The notes beneath the pieces were generated by a model that ran no database searches, was not told where the DNA came from, and saw only the letters and a program-made list of their open reading frames with translations. DNA of 64,000 nucleotides from Daphnia carinata (Eukaryota; Arthropoda; Branchiopoda; Diplostraca; Daphniidae), in contig NC_081332.1 of the NCBI RefSeq assembly GCF_022539665.2, forward strand, positions 6,972,303 to 7,036,302, written 5' to 3'. Each line of letters begins with the position of its first letter. Positions within the stretch are counted from its first letter, which is position 1. Shown here one piece after another: positions 23,560-36,225 of the stretch. The position numbers and the translations under genes are program-made.

Positions 23560-24480
23560 TTTTCCTGGAGCGGTCTGTTGTACGGTTACGAACTTGAGTT
23601 TAGCAAAGTTGTCCTTCCACCTTCAGCGGTAGGGTCCCCTCTACCCGCACAAGCTTGTTGTCAACGCCTCTAAGTTTATTTTTCGGTGCCTTTCGATGAG
23701 GGTCAAAAAATTTTGAACGAGGCTTACCCGTACAGCACCACATTACCACCGAGTCGACAAATGTGGTGATCTCTTTACGTTTACTACCCAGACCTGGATA
23801 AGGGGCAAGGCTGGCCGCCTTTCAAACAAAATAAATCCTTTTAGAGGCGCCGATGTCCCCATCGTTTTTTGCCGGACAATCCCTAGCTATAATATGACCT
23901 CGTCGATTGTATGAATAGCACAAATTTTGTGGGGAACCTCTCAGTTTAAATCCACCACCCATCCGCGGAGCACTTTGTCCTTGATTAACTGCCATCCGTG
24001 ACACCGAAGACGAAATTTGGTTGGCCAAGCGGTCTCCCAGATTTTGAAAGAGTCCTGCGTTGCTGGAGCAGCGACATTTTTCGGAGGGGCTGTGAAGACA
24101 GGGGGCGTCGTTTGTACAATTGGCGTAAGTGTAGACGCGGCTACACTTAGCAGTGGAGGCGTCAACCCAAGTTGTGCTTTTCCTCCGCCCAACCCTCTAA
24201 CCCAGCTACATACTCAATAAGCCCTTGCACATCCCCAACCGTAGAAGAAGCGTGGTATGGAGCTGACAGCGATCGGCGAAGAACGGACTGTCTGCGCAGC
24301 TGACTAAGCGGCAGCAAGTGCTTGAATAGCCTCGTTTTTTGTTGTTGTTGTTTGTTAATAATTCCGAGATATGTGATTCAGCCTCCCCGAGTTAGGCCAC
24401 TTGATTCTGTTTCACCGCTGCTACTGCTTCAGCAAACCTACTCAGCGCCAGAACCAGCTCGGCGCTGTCTGCATATCTGA
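23560..24480 (-). pseudogene. Relic gag/protease of a different LTR retroelement
   Basis: A Ser/Pro/Thr-rich gag segment (about 24200-24030) leads, after a frame change, into RMAVNQGQSAPRMGGGF and a degenerate zinc knuckle (CYSYNRRGHIIARDC: second Cys lost, one residue inserted). Downstream the reading ITTFVDSVVM...LRGVDNKLVRVEG looks like a retroviral protease region with DS in place of DTG. Stops and shifts are frequent. The family is not determined and it is not the B family. Confidence 0.45.
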
Positions 24481-27293
24481 GGGTACGGTTGTTTCTCCCG
24501 CAAAGACAAACACCAACTTGGGACAGTTCGTTTTTGTCGCTGGACGAACAATACGAGCTCTTGCTGTTGGATGGTGAACCTTTCCCCTCTGGTTCCGAAG
24601 GTAATACTGTGATTCGAAGCCAAAAAAGGGATCTGTGACGTCAGGATCCAAATCCGACATGCAGAACCAGTAATAACCGAAAATACGAAAATGAAGGAAA
24701 AAAACAAGAGGCAAAACAAAAAAAAAACGGAAAAAAGATGCTAAATGCAACTAAGGTCACGACCAAAAAAATATTCTATACGGAGAATAACAAAACTCCA
24801 CCAAAAAAACCGCCGTCAAAACCCAAGAAAGTGAAAAAATCGACAATGGTCTCTTAGCACAATGCGAAAACAAAATCCTTTCCTTGCCGAGCGAGAAAAA
24901 ATATGAAAGAAAAAACCCTTCCACTCCGCCAATACGATCGCTCAAAAGAATACAGAAATAAGAATATCACGCGTGACTAAAAAAATGTGTGGAGCGTCGA
25001 AAAATAAAAGAAAGAGAAAAAAAGAAACGATTGCAAAAGACAAAGGAGGGAGGGATAATAGAGCGCATAAAAAAGAATAAATTCAAGTTCAATGCAAATA
25101 AAAAAAATAGTTGGAAATTGAATGTTTAGTAGCCTAGGGCTATAGGTGAGGAAGGGGTTAAACTACCCGCCCCGATATCCTACCCTTGGGCAAAGACCTC
25201 GCGTGGGGTTGTAATCAACTCCCAGACAGCATTCTCAAGGAGCAAACCGCGACGAACCGCGACTGGCGACGTCAAGGTAAGCCGAAATTTTGCGAGTTTG
25301 ATCGAACATCGGATATCGTGCAGCTCCCAGAGATATGACGGCAAACAGGCGTGTTTCTCAAAGCTGGTTTTAAGCTTTTCTATTTTGATAAACATCGTCT
25401 GCTGGTTAGCATGTACAGCAACATCCAGAAAAAAGGCACCCCCTTCCCCCCCCCCCTACGGTCGCCGAAAATCTAACAATATATCGTTAGCGCTAGATGG
25501 CATTTTTTTGGCAGCATATAACTAAAAATAATCATACGATTTCTTTTGGCTCGACGACAAAATTCGAGACCGTTGCGAAGTTTTTTTGCTGCGAGCAAAT
25601 TAAAGAAAACGAACCAAATTAAGAAATTTTGAGCAGCACCAATTGTCTGAATCGTAGCCTTTTCCCCGCTTCACTTTTTTTCTCAATTTTCCGTTGTCGT
25701 ATTTTTGCTTGCAGCAAATATTAGAAAAACTTCTTGGTCACAGGCGATTTGAGTTCTCTTCAAAGAAATTCAATGAATGTCTCATCTTTGTTTTTTTCAA
25801 TCTTACTTTGACCAAATATCTGTCTTTATAGATTGCGAAACGCAAATTTTCGCCCGGGAGGCTATGCAAGGAACCATCAGCCATATTCGTTACATTCATC
25901 TCTTCTTTCCCACGCTTGCAACCCTTTTTCCTTCTTCCGCCAACAGGTCATCTGCCGATAACTCTGGCCTTCAACGTTCCTTCTACTTGGCCTTCAAACT
26001 TGTCAAATCTTCATATAGGTGTTACACTCACACGCAGAATATCAATTCCGTTTTGGGACACCCAAATAATCCGAAACGACCTTGCTCCTTCGTAGAAATG
26101 TTGCCCTTTTTTCAGATGGCAGTCAGTCTTCAGTAAGTCTTCAGCCAGTTCCATTGCAGTCGTCATCACAGTCAGTCTCCTTTCAGAGTTACAGTCACAG
26201 TAAGTCTCATATCGTCAACTGTTAACTTGATCTTTGTAAACACATTAACCACTGTGCAAGAATAAAGCTCACCATCACACTATACCACTATTCCCGTTAT
26301 TCAATATTTAAAAGTAAGGAAACATTTCCCATCCTTACAATAATGACTGTATGCAGAAGCTAATTTAGAAAATTACCAAGATTCTTTAAACAATATTTCG
26401 TTATTACAGGAAGTTAAATATATTAAAAATTCGAAAATAGTTTTTTACATTATGCTAAAAATTACATCGAAATACGTATCCAAGATTTTGAGATATTTTA
26501 ATTTTAGTTTCTTCATAAAAATGGGAGCTTTCTTATTCGAAAATTCACGTTTCAAATGCCCCGACGCCCTGCTTCAATTGCCCAGAATGATTGGCAATTG
26601 AAACATTTGAAGTATTTTCGGTTTTTTTACCTTTTAACATCTGTTCAAAAATTTCCGAACCCCCCCCCCCCCAAAAAAAAAAAAACAAAAAAACATGTCT
26701 GGATCTTGATAACTAGCTCCAGAACTATATATTTTTTTAACTTAGTTTGACAATTGTCTTACTCGGCGGCAACAAAAATTATTTTTGTGTTCCAACCACT
26801 ACCTCTCTCCCATAGTCGATGCGAAATATTCTTCGAAATCTTGGGTACGTTTTTTTTTCTTTTGCATTTCTTGATTTTTTTTTTCAACGATGTTAGATTT
26901 TGGGATATACGTGAATGTCAATTGCTGGTATTCAAGACTTTAACCCAATTTTTAAATTGTTTTGTACCCTGCAGTAGAAAAACATGAAAATTAGAAAAAT
27001 AAATTGTCATGATGGCAGAAATCACAAACGGAAAAGTGTTTACTGTGGCTAGCAATTGACAACTTATTTATTAGTATCAGAATTACAGATTAATTTTATC
27101 TTACGACAATACTAAGAAGTTAAGATATCCCACAGGTTGGTAATGTAGCCGATGTTTAGCAACATGCGTTTCAAGAGGGATTGTACTGGGCCGTGCTGTA
27201 GCGACGTTCTTCAATTGGTTTCTACTCCGACAGTCTACTTTCACTTCTACTGGTTCAAAGAAAACTAAAATGTTGAACTGTATCACAAGAAGA
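24481..27293. other. AT-rich noncoding stretch with homopolymer runs
   Basis: No gene found. A-rich to about 25120. A C/A run lies at 26661-26690. The block ending near 26339 (AATAAAG near 26262, then CCCATCCTTACA) resembles the 3' end of an LTR, but I could not find its start, a partner copy or internal genes. Confidence 0.4.
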
Positions 27294-27300
27294 GGGTAGA

Positions 27301-30300
27301 CAGACTTGCCGTGCGATCAATTTCGTGACGATGAGTTTGAGTTCGATCAAACTTATCTTCGCGATTAATTTCCTGCGCCATATATCGGTCAATAAAATAA
27401 ACATGATTAAAATTGGTACAGATATTTGTTCTTTGAGCTTTAATTTAAGACTTAAGCCGTTTTCTTTTGTTAATTTTCTTATTTTTACTGATATCGAACA
27501 AGCCAAAAGCATTAATTCGACACACAAATAATTGATTAACTCTTACAACCATTTATTGATTTTAGTCATTTTACCAATTATTTAGCATTTGGTTGTTAAT
27601 TTTTAAAAAAAGTAACATTTCAAAATGTTTGTCAGTAAGTTGATATCTCTTCGCGGTAAAAATTAGTCCAGCTTGACTAAAAAGTCTCTCGACTGCGGCG
27701 GAAGAGGGCAAAGTCACGTTATATCGTCTAAAAAAATTACATTAGTGATGAATTACGTATAATGACAATACACATAGAATGTCGGCACGGCACTTACTTA
27801 TACATTTTCATGATGGTTGGATAATTTGGTAGGTCATCTAGATTTCCACACATCTTAAGGAATGTCTCTACTTTATCAATTACCTTTGACTTTTCATTTC
27901 GTTTAGTAATTGAGGCACACAAATCCTTCGCGCGTCTCTGTTTTTTCTCCGGACTGGGATCTGATATTGAAAAAGAGGTCCCGTCACTTGAATCATCCGA
28001 ACTATAAAGAACGAACAAATGTAATGAAATAAAATTTGCGTCAGAATTATTACTCTTTAACTGTAAGTTATAATTTACGATTCGGACTCGTTGTTTAGTC
28101 CCTGAAACCGGACAAATTCTCCTCTGAGCAAAGTTTTTGCGCGACGAACATCGTCTTCATTATCCAACCATGAGAGCTTAAAAAATGGGTTGGTAATCGT
28201 AGCCAAACGTAGCTCATTCTCTGAGAACATGTGTTCAAATCTAGAATTATTGCAAAAATATCTTATTGATCTATTCAACTATTTTAAACTCGGAATTGAG
28301 AAAAAAAACAAAAAATATTACCTCTCATAGATAGCGTCAAGCAGTCCAGTGATTAGTGATTGACATTTAATAATCGACGCATTGTCTTGTAGCAAAGCCA
28401 GTTTTTTTTTAAAACAGAAATTGTTGGAAGTAGGAACCCCAAGCCGATATTCTTCTCGCCTTGCAACACGTCTAACGCATCAGTGATATATCGCATTATC
28501 TTCGTGTATTCCTTCAGGAACTGCTCCTCGTTAGGCGTGAAAGGAGTTAAACGAAGCTCTTCAAAAAGTTTCCTCATTTCACGACTCTTCGTTCTCAATA
28601 ATCGGACAATGCAGCGTATAGCGTAATACTCTGAATTCCATCTTGTTTCGTTTTTTTGAATGAAAAGTTGTCCAATTAGTTCCATTATGAGGTCCGAATT
28701 CAGGGAACTTAATGTTTGTTTATTCAGCAACAGTTGAATTTTTACAAGCGTCGAATTTCTCGATTCTTGAAATGTGTGATCTTGAATCTTTGATATATCA
28801 GCCTTCGCTATCAAACTCAGCAGATGACAGGCACATTTTCGGTGCATAGGTAGAGTGGGATTCACATTGTTAGCGAAAAAGTCTTGTGTGATTCTATCGT
28901 CAATAATTTCACCAATTTCGAAGTATAACATGTCTTCTTCGTCAGATTGTTCAAAGTCATCATCATCATAATTGGGCACATCAGATGCATTCCCACTCTC
29001 CCGAAACGCCTTTAAAAAATTTGAACCGTTGTCAGTTGTTGCCCCTCGCAGCTTGTCAACAACTTCATATTCCTTGTGGAGATCTTCAATCATTTTTGTC
29101 AGCACGTCATACGTATGGCGCCCTTTGATCCGTCGTATGGCAAGACAGGGACTTCTTCGTTTTAAGGATTGAACGTCAAACCAATGAATCGTCTCACCGA
29201 GATACGATTTCCTTCTACTAGTCCATGCGTCTATAGTCGTTGCTGCATCTGTAGATTTGCTAAGAGCATCAATCAGCTGTAACCTTCTTTCATTGTATAT
29301 AGTCTCCAGTCTGTTTGTAAAAAACGTTCGTCCGTGTAAAACTAGATTCGGGGCCATACTATTAACTAGTTGTTTGAAACCAGGTTTCTCGACGGTATAA
29401 ATTGGTAAGACGTCAACAACGAGGAAATTCTAAAAAGAAATATCAACATTTATGAAAGAAATACATTAAATAGTCTAAATGAAATGAATTAATTAACAAC
29501 ACCCAACTATCAAGATCTTCTTGTGTAATTATCGCACGTCTATTTACTGAAATAGGTGTGTTATTGAGGCTTGTTGGATTATCCAGATGTTTTACAGCAT
29601 CTTCCCAAAGTTTAAGATGTCCAAGCTCCTTATTGGAATCATGATTCTAGAAGGGTATTATAAAAAGTTATCGTGTTAGTCTGACATGCAAGAATATATA
29701 TTTAAAAGATATGTAAGAAAATACCAACAACCAAGAAATGCCTTTTGGCATTGTATCGAGAAGAATGAGGCACCACAAGTGGTTTTTCAGAACCATCCCT
29801 TTTCTTTTTTGGGACGCAGCCAGGATATAAACAACGATATAGACTGACATTTTTGCCAGGCACTTCCCCTACATATGTCAAGAATTCTGCAGGTAAAACC
29901 AGTTTCTTTAAAGGAATTACAGTGCTGCTACAAAAATACAAACAAAAAGTTAATCACACACAATACATTTGATAGTTAGATAAGAAATTGTTACCTAGCA
30001 TTGGGTTGCGATACATGATTCGTATTTGGACATGCATTCTCATCACCAAAATCTTCATTATCGGACAGCCCCGACATAGTTATTGTTGCACTGCTTCACT
30101 TTACAATACTATAATTGGAATATAAATACAATAATGAAATTTATGAAACTAATCTGACACTACTGACAGTACTTTTCAAAAAACGTTGACAGTTTGACTA
30201 GTGCACCACTTAAGTAGTAACATTCTTGGCACTTAACTATATTTACTATCACTAGATGGTGTGCAGTAAGAAATATTGATTGCAAAGTTGAGTTTGAGTT

Positions 30301-30420
30301 CGATCAAAAATTTTGAGTTTGATCGCGATCAAACTCATTCTTAAATGAGTTGAGCGATCAATCAATTTTTGAGTTTGAGTTTGATCTCGATCAAAAATTG
30401 AGTTCGATCACGGCAACTCT
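27301..30420 (-). mobile_element. hAT DNA transposon, nearly intact (3.1 kb)
   Basis: The ends are short inverted repeats: CAGACTTGCCG at 27301 and, on the other strand, AGAGTTGCCG ending at 30420. Both flanks carry GGGTAGA (27294-27300 and 30421-30427), consistent with the 8-bp duplication of hAT insertions (eighth base C versus A). Subterminal zones hold many copies of GAGTTTGAGTTCGATCAAA-like motifs, typical of transposase-binding repeats. It carries one intron-containing transposase gene on the minus strand. Confidence 0.85.
27571..30077 (-). pseudogene. hAT transposase, 7 or so exons, one frameshift
   Basis: Minus-strand exons with GT-AG borders: 30077-29995 (start MSGLSDNEDFGDEN), 29928 to about 29736 (BED-type zinc finger YRCLYPGC...RYNAKRH), about 29648-29513, about 29428-28322 (RNase H-like core with TTIDAW, ATTDNGSN, CACHLLSL, ETRWNSEYYAI), 28240 to about 28085, 28001-27798 and 27727-27571. 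The last ends in the hAT dimerisation motif SSAAVERLFSQAG, with the stop at 27571-27573. Phases agree where I checked them. The only break seen is in exon 4, where an A9 run (plus strand T9 at 28402-28410) puts the downstream conserved reading one base out of frame. If this is a sequencing error in the homopolymer, the gene is intact. Confidence 0.8.
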
Positions 30421-30427
30421 GGGTAGA

Positions 30428-31723
30428 AGTCTGGAGGAGTTTCTATTTTTTGGGCTGTTATGGTGGTAGGCCATCAAATCGAAACCAGAAATTCGGTTTG
30501 TTCTTTTAATTGTTTTAACTAACCTGTGTGTTTTTAATTGCCAAAAAATTTACAGCGGCGCGTGCCGTTGTGTTTTGTTTGATGGCGTTGCCTTTATGTA
30601 TTGGCGAGTAGCTTTTACTAAACAAGTTGCTGATCCGTATTGTCGGGAAATAAAGTATCAGAGCTATGAAACCGTGTAACAACATATTATAGCTAGTCGA
30701 AATTCTTGGGCCAAAAGAAATGTATTTATACAGTATATGGTAACTCGAAAAGAGTTTTAAAAACTCAGAATTACGCTTCCGCCCAATTTTTTATCTTTGG
30801 TACACGGAATATTTATAAAGACCCCAAGTGTGTCATGTTTTAAACTATAAGAAAGCTAATTGAAATCTCTTAATAAATTCTTTTACTTCTTTCTTTTCTA
30901 CTCCTCAGCCGTTCAACTACGCAATGGAGACAAAATAGCCTTCTGTCTGTAAAACCCCTACAGCTGTTAACATAATTTTATTTTCACGCAGCGTAAGCAC
31001 AATTCCACTTGCTGATAAAGTTCCCCAATAATTGTGAAATACCAAGTACTAAGGAGATCCTACTGAAAACTTCCGGTGGAATTTGAATAACAACAAAAAT
31101 TAATGGGTGCGCCGCAAACATAGTGATATTCCGTGGGGTTATTAGGATGTTTTCAATTTTTTAGGTAGGAATCATACACACACAAAAAACGAGTTATACG
31201 AGAAAAATTAACGGTTTAAGACATTCCACTTTTCAGTTCAAATATGAATTGACCAAAAGGTTTCTAAAAATTTTGGCTACGAGTTTTTGCTTGACATTTC
31301 AAATTATAGCTTTATTTAAATCATTGTACTAGGTCAAGAACAAATTTGGTTAGGAGAATATTTTGGAATACAATAGAAAGAAGGACCACGAATATTACCG
31401 AAAGAGCATTTCCTTATAATGGGAGATATTTTGTAAAGTGTTTTAGAGTAATCTTTGTCTAAATGAATCGTTCTGGGCATCGGTCTTTAATTATTATTAT
31501 CTAACGTCTCTGCGGAATGCTCATAGTGCATTTAATATATATTTTTTTCACGCTTCACATAACAGTCTCTCTTTCCGGTGATCGTAGGGTATCTAGATAT
31601 AACCGTAGCCGTTTGAGCCAAGCACATTTTGCGTTATCGTACAAGGCGCTGCTAGAACGGACGCTCGCTCTGAATTCGTGTATCAGCTTCTCGTCTTGAA
31701 CTAGCTCCAATTCTAAATTTAGA
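30428..31723. other. Intergenic DNA upstream of the aquaporin gene
   Basis: No coding or repeat structure that I can support. It holds the likely promoter at its right end. Confidence 0.5.
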
Positions 31724-31774
31724 TATAAAAGAAAGTTTTAGTAATTTCAAAAATAGGTAGCTGTTTGGATCAGT
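31724..31774 (+). promoter_or_regulatory. Candidate core promoter of the aquaporin gene
   Basis: TATAAAA at 31724-31730 and an arthropod initiator-like TCAGT at 31770-31774, about 85 bp before the ATG. The spacing between them is longer than the usual ~30 bp, so only one of the two may be used. Confidence 0.3.
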
Positions 31775-31858
31775 TGAAAAACTCTACTCGAAGCACGCGC
31801 ATTCGCATGCTGTAGTTTGCACAAGAATTTTCGTCAAAGAAATTTAATAAAAATTGAG

Positions 31859-32905
31859 ATGGCTGGTTCTTTGATAGCATCTTGTTTGTTAATTGCAGCT
31901 TGCTGTTTATTTTCTCAGCTCATTCGTGTGATTGTTGACAAAAACGTTTCGACACCTTTGTCGAAGCTTCTATTCCTGGAATTCGTTGCTTCCGCTGAGC
32001 TTTGTGCTGCCTGCTTCGAGTTGATTGTGGGTAAATGAAACACAGTTCAAGGTTGTACAAAGATAACATAGTTTTTCGTTGCTACGATAAAAGTTGCGGA
32101 AGAATACGGCATTTGGGTGTACGCCGTGATATTATTTCTTCTTACTCTGTGGTGGGCCGCACATTGGGGTGATTCAGCTGCTTGTCCTTACATTCATCTT
32201 GAAGCATACCTCGATGGTTCTATCAGTTTTAGCCATGCTTTTCTTGTTTCCTTGGCAGAAATAGCGGGGGGCCTGGCTATATACAGGTATCTAGGTTTAA
32301 AAGTACGAGTTCATTAATTGGTTAATTCACATAATTTTTTTTTAATTTGCTTTAGGTACGTTCAATATACTTGGGATTTGCAATTATCGGTACACAACAA
32401 ATCGGTCTGGGATTGCGACGCTGATCTACACGTAATATCTGTTTTGTTATTAGTGCTTAGGTTAACGTCAGCTATTGATACGAATCACAGGTGTCTGCAT
32501 TTCACGGAGCATTGGTCGAAGGTGTCGCGACTTTTCTGTGTAGGATCGTATCAAGGACTATTGCTGAGCTCGAACCACGTTTTGGAACTGCTCTTGATGC
32601 CTTCGTTGGTACTTCCTTAGTTGTTGCAGGTAACCAAGCACGAAAAACCTGTGCCAAGTAGGCCTAATCAGAGCAAATGCTGAAATATAATATTTCTTCT
32701 TGTAGCCTGTGACTATTCTGGCGGATATTTCAACCCAGTATTGGCAACATCTCTCAAACTGAACTGTCGCGGAAATACTTTTGCAGAGCATTTTATCGTC
32801 TATTGGATTGGCTCGATCGCTGGATCTTTCCTTTCGTGGTGGACCTATCCTATCGTTCAAGGAAGTCTATTTCCCAGACAAGCAATAAATAAAAAATATC
32901 AATAG
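31859..32905 (+). CDS. Aquaporin-11/12-like superaquaporin, 5 exons, 259 aa
   Basis: Exons 31859-32030, 32094-32286, 32356-32431, 32491-32629 and 32706-32905 all have GT-AG borders and matching phases. They sum to 780 nt including the stop. The introns are 63, 69, 59 and 76 bp. The product has six membrane segments. The first pore motif is CPY (GDSAACPYIHLEAYLDGS) and the second is NPV (GGYFNPVLATS). This combination marks the unorthodox aquaporins (AQP11/12 group) of arthropods, which usually sit in intracellular membranes and pass water, glycerol or peroxide. Other family-like parts are VEGVATFLCRIVSRT and YWIGSIAGS. Length fits the family (about 250-290 aa). I chose the ATG at 31859 (MAGSLIAS) over an in-frame ATG at 31817 because the membrane segment starts right after it. 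No breaks are seen; this looks like a functional host gene. Confidence 0.85.
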
Positions 32906-32967
32906 TATCGGGTAAAATTTTTCAATGCGAAAAGAAACCTATTTCTGATGATGATATGATAATGATT

Positions 32968-32973
32968 AATAAA
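32968..32973 (+). promoter_or_regulatory. Polyadenylation signal of the aquaporin gene
   Basis: AATAAA 63 bp after the stop codon. Confidence 0.6.
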
Positions 32974-34062
32974 ATTCCTTACGTAAGGATTAAAAAAACT
33001 TTTAATTGTATCGAACGGTTTCTTGTTTTTCTTCTGAACCACTGAAACAATCTGCTAAAATAAGTCAAAACAGTATTTCTTCGTTCAGTGTTCGCCATTA
33101 CGGTTAGGCTTTGTTCGGAGACGGATCTCTCGAACATCCGCCAACCCAACAGTCATTATTAACTAACCGGTCAGCCTAGTTCATGAACATTTTCATGAGA
33201 TCTTTTTTGCAGTTATAAACGATAAGAAAACACAATACAATTTTCACACATTAGAGAAGAAATAATATTTTAAAGTCTTACTGACGAAGCTTCAAATTGC
33301 CTATTCAAAGTATTATTCGCGCTTTTTTCGTCATTTTTTTTACAAATTTTGCAGTATAAGGCACCGGGGTTTTATGTAAGTTTGCTACTTGTTTTCGCCG
33401 AACAGGTCGCGTTTTAAATGAAGCTCCACAGATCTCATAAATATGTAAACGGCCGCAACAGTAGATAGCGTGCTGTTATAATATAACAAAAACTTCATCA
33501 CGGGGAAACGTGTTGGATGTGGAATGTCGTAGGCCTACCTTTCAACTGCGATTTTCAAAGACGAATCTTTAAACCGATTCTGTCAAGACACGAAATCTAA
33601 AGCGAGATCCGATTTCGAACGGGATTGCGTGAAGCAGGCTTTTAAAATAAAAGCTTGTAATATATTGAATTACATGAATATTTAAACTGCTTGGATAAAT
33701 AGTAATAGAAGGATACGTGCTGTTTTCGCGTTTTTGGTCTTTTGAATGTTTTTACGCATAGTAGCGCATATGGGGTCATCATGCGTGATGAGTATCACGG
33801 ACGCAGCGATTATAATGCACTTTTCTTGTGGTGCGTAATCACAATAAGACTCCGTCGGCAATATTTTGTTATTACTTTCATATTTTTCTGTAACTTCTAT
33901 TTTTACGGATAGCTCTTTACAGGGGATACATTGAATCCACAATCGATGCGCATCCCCGTGGAACGTATTTGCCTATGGCGCTCATACAAATGAAGATGTG
34001 TGGTTTTATAGGCTAAAGTGGAATACTTTCAAACCTTAATACTTTTCACCTCTAATATATAT
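32974..34062. other. Intergenic AT-rich DNA
   Basis: I see no gene or repeat. It ends in ATATAT just before the LTR at 34063. Confidence 0.5.
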
Positions 34063-34622
34063 TGTAACAGTACACTTGGACGCGAACGTCCAATGTAGCA
34101 GGGGTCTTTTCTGTTTTTAACGAGATTGGAGCGTTATGGCCACCGGCTAGTCTTGATAGTTACTCTTCGGTCTGAAATTAATTCAATACAGATTCGAAGT
34201 TTAACATGTCAGGCCGCCGGGCCTCTACACTATCGACAATCAATGAACCACCGCACACTCACACTCAAACTCACCAAACCAACACTGTCTGAACAAACAC
34301 CAATTGTCACTCTACTAACGAAATGTCGATCGAAAAAAACTAAAAACAATAATTGAATCTTACTCTCTCTGTATCGTTCTTCCCTACTTTTTGTCCTACC
34401 TTTTTTTTTATAAACTTCTCGCCACCAACGCAAAACCCACGATCCCCTGACGCAAGATCGACGACAATCTTGCATCATTCCCGGGATCCTTTTACATTTC
34501 CGGATGTTCGTTTTGATTTCGGTTTCTCCCAAGGGTTTAGGGCAACCTTCAAATGACTTTTTTATTTCTAGTTTTATTTTTATTTCCTGATTAACAAAAC
34601 TAACATTTTAAATTTCGTTACA
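34063..34622 (-). repeat. 3' LTR of gypsy C (560 bp)
   Basis: The plus strand starts TGTAACAG and ends TCGTTACA, an inverted terminal pair with TG...CA ends. It follows the purine tract on the minus strand. A TATA-like TTTATAAA lies near 34405-34415. Confidence 0.75.
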
Positions 34623-34657
34623 AAGATTCCCGCCCCACAAAGTGATCGACCCGATCA

Positions 34658-36225
34658 CTAACAATACTTAGTACATTTTTCATGACTCCGCAGATAGTAG
34701 GGATTATTTTTCAACGTCCTCCTCAATCGACATTTATTTTTGCTCTTACGTTCTGTTGCCTGCCCGAAACTTCTATGAGAACTGGGGTTACTCCGCTCAG
34801 CATCCAGACTTTTCGACGTATCGCTCCGCGATCCGACTGGCCTTTCAGGTCCTTCTCCCCCCGCGAGACCAGACCTATGTCCCATGGACGTCTGCGTATT
34901 CACGAGCGGGTCCATCGTACCCTCTTGCCGTCGAACCCGACCGCGATCCCCGGTTACAGACACTTCTTTGTTACTATGAAGGCTGACAACAGAACCGGCT
35001 TCCAAGTCATTTCTAATAAAGAACATTTTCATTCGACTAACGTGGACAACATCACATAATCCCTTCTTCCTGCGGCAACTTGTTAAGAGATAATTTAAAT
35101 CGTTCAATTTTTTAACTACCCTGAACGGGCCAAAATACCGACACATAAGTTTTTCAGAACGACCCTTCCGTCGGAGTAGAGTGAAAACTAATACTAATTT
35201 CCCAGGATCATAGGACATCGGTATACGTCTTTGATTATAATGGTAGCGCTGTTTCGCACGGACGATCGCTAACTTACGGCGCACGTCTTCCTGTAGGGAC
35301 TGTATTTGATTGGCATACCGAAATATCGAAGGGACATCGGGGTGACGGTCAACTTCATTAAAACGATTTTTTAACTCCACGTCTATCGGTAGATTTGCCT
35401 CACGTCCATACAGTAAATAGAAGGGGCTACAACCAATGGAATCCTGGCGGCTGGTATTATACCCGAAAGTCACGTACGATAATATTTGATCCCAATTCTT
35501 TTGGTTAGTGTTGACGTACATTGATAGCATTTGGGCCAGGGTTCGGTTATAGCGCTCCACTAGGCCGTTACACTGTGGATGATAGGCGGTCGTCATGATA
35601 TGCTTACTTTTCAAATCGGAAAATAGCTGTTTGAAAAATTTGGAAGTAAAATATCGCCCCGATCTGTCAACAGTTTCAACGGTACTCCATGTTGTAAGAC
35701 CACGCCCTCGATGAAAAGTTTTGCTATTTCCTCGCTTATTGTTTTGGGAATGGCTTTAACAATAACCCATTTCGTGAAATAGTCTACAACTACGAGGATA
35801 TAACGATTGCCAAAGTCGCTCAACGGGAAAGGCCCTAAAACATCAATTCCCACCATCTCAAAAGGACGGGTGATTGTGATTGATTTTAAGAGTCCTACCT
35901 CTTTCGTTGGTGGTCGTTTTCTCATCTGACAGTCCACACAGCTCTTCACATGTTTGATAACCATAGACAACATCTTGGGCCAGTAATATCTACACATGAT
36001 TTTGTCTACCGTTCGACCGATTCCCAAATGCCCAGCGGTAATATCTTCATGGCAGGCTGGTAGCACTTTCCTTACCAAGGTCCTGGGTACGCAGAGCTGT
36101 AGTCTCTCCCTCCCCTTTCTGATTGTGCGACGGTATAATAACCAATCCTGAACCGCATACTGTCGTCTTATATTGGCCGCTTTCTCCGGTGTCAGTCCCT
36201 TTTCTAATGCTTGTCTAAATTGTAT
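34658..36225 (-). pseudogene. Gypsy C integrase (frameshifted)
   Basis: The HHCC zinc finger (HEDITAGHLG...CVDCQMRK) and the first core Asp (GIDVLGPFPL) and second core Asp (LLTDRG) are in one frame, 36078-35611. The third catalytic residue (NGLVERYN) and the long C-terminal domain are in another frame, 35614-34658. The shift lies near 35640-35660. Upstream, to 36225, a charged linker (LTPEKAANIRRQ) is readable. The product would be truncated before the catalytic Glu. Confidence 0.8.

Larger units (their letters stand above)
34063..36225 (-). mobile_element. Gypsy element C, 3' half only
   Basis: On the minus strand: end of the RNase H/integrase linker, integrase, a purine tract (GTGGGGCGGGAATCTT ending at 34623) and a 560-bp LTR. 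Gag, protease and RT are missing; the sequence stops at 36225 against the LTR of another family. Its integrase is closest in style to that of the element at 1-6529 (HHDITAGHLG / HEDITAGHLG) but is clearly distinct. Confidence 0.8.

Noticed and set aside
25777..26339. ORF at 25777-26136 and LTR-like end at 26339
   Set aside because: The reading shows no recognisable motif, and no LTR start, partner or internal genes could be found.
32558..32860. Minus-strand ORF over the aquaporin gene
   Set aside because: Shadow of exons 4 and 5, which are supported by motifs, splice sites and phase.
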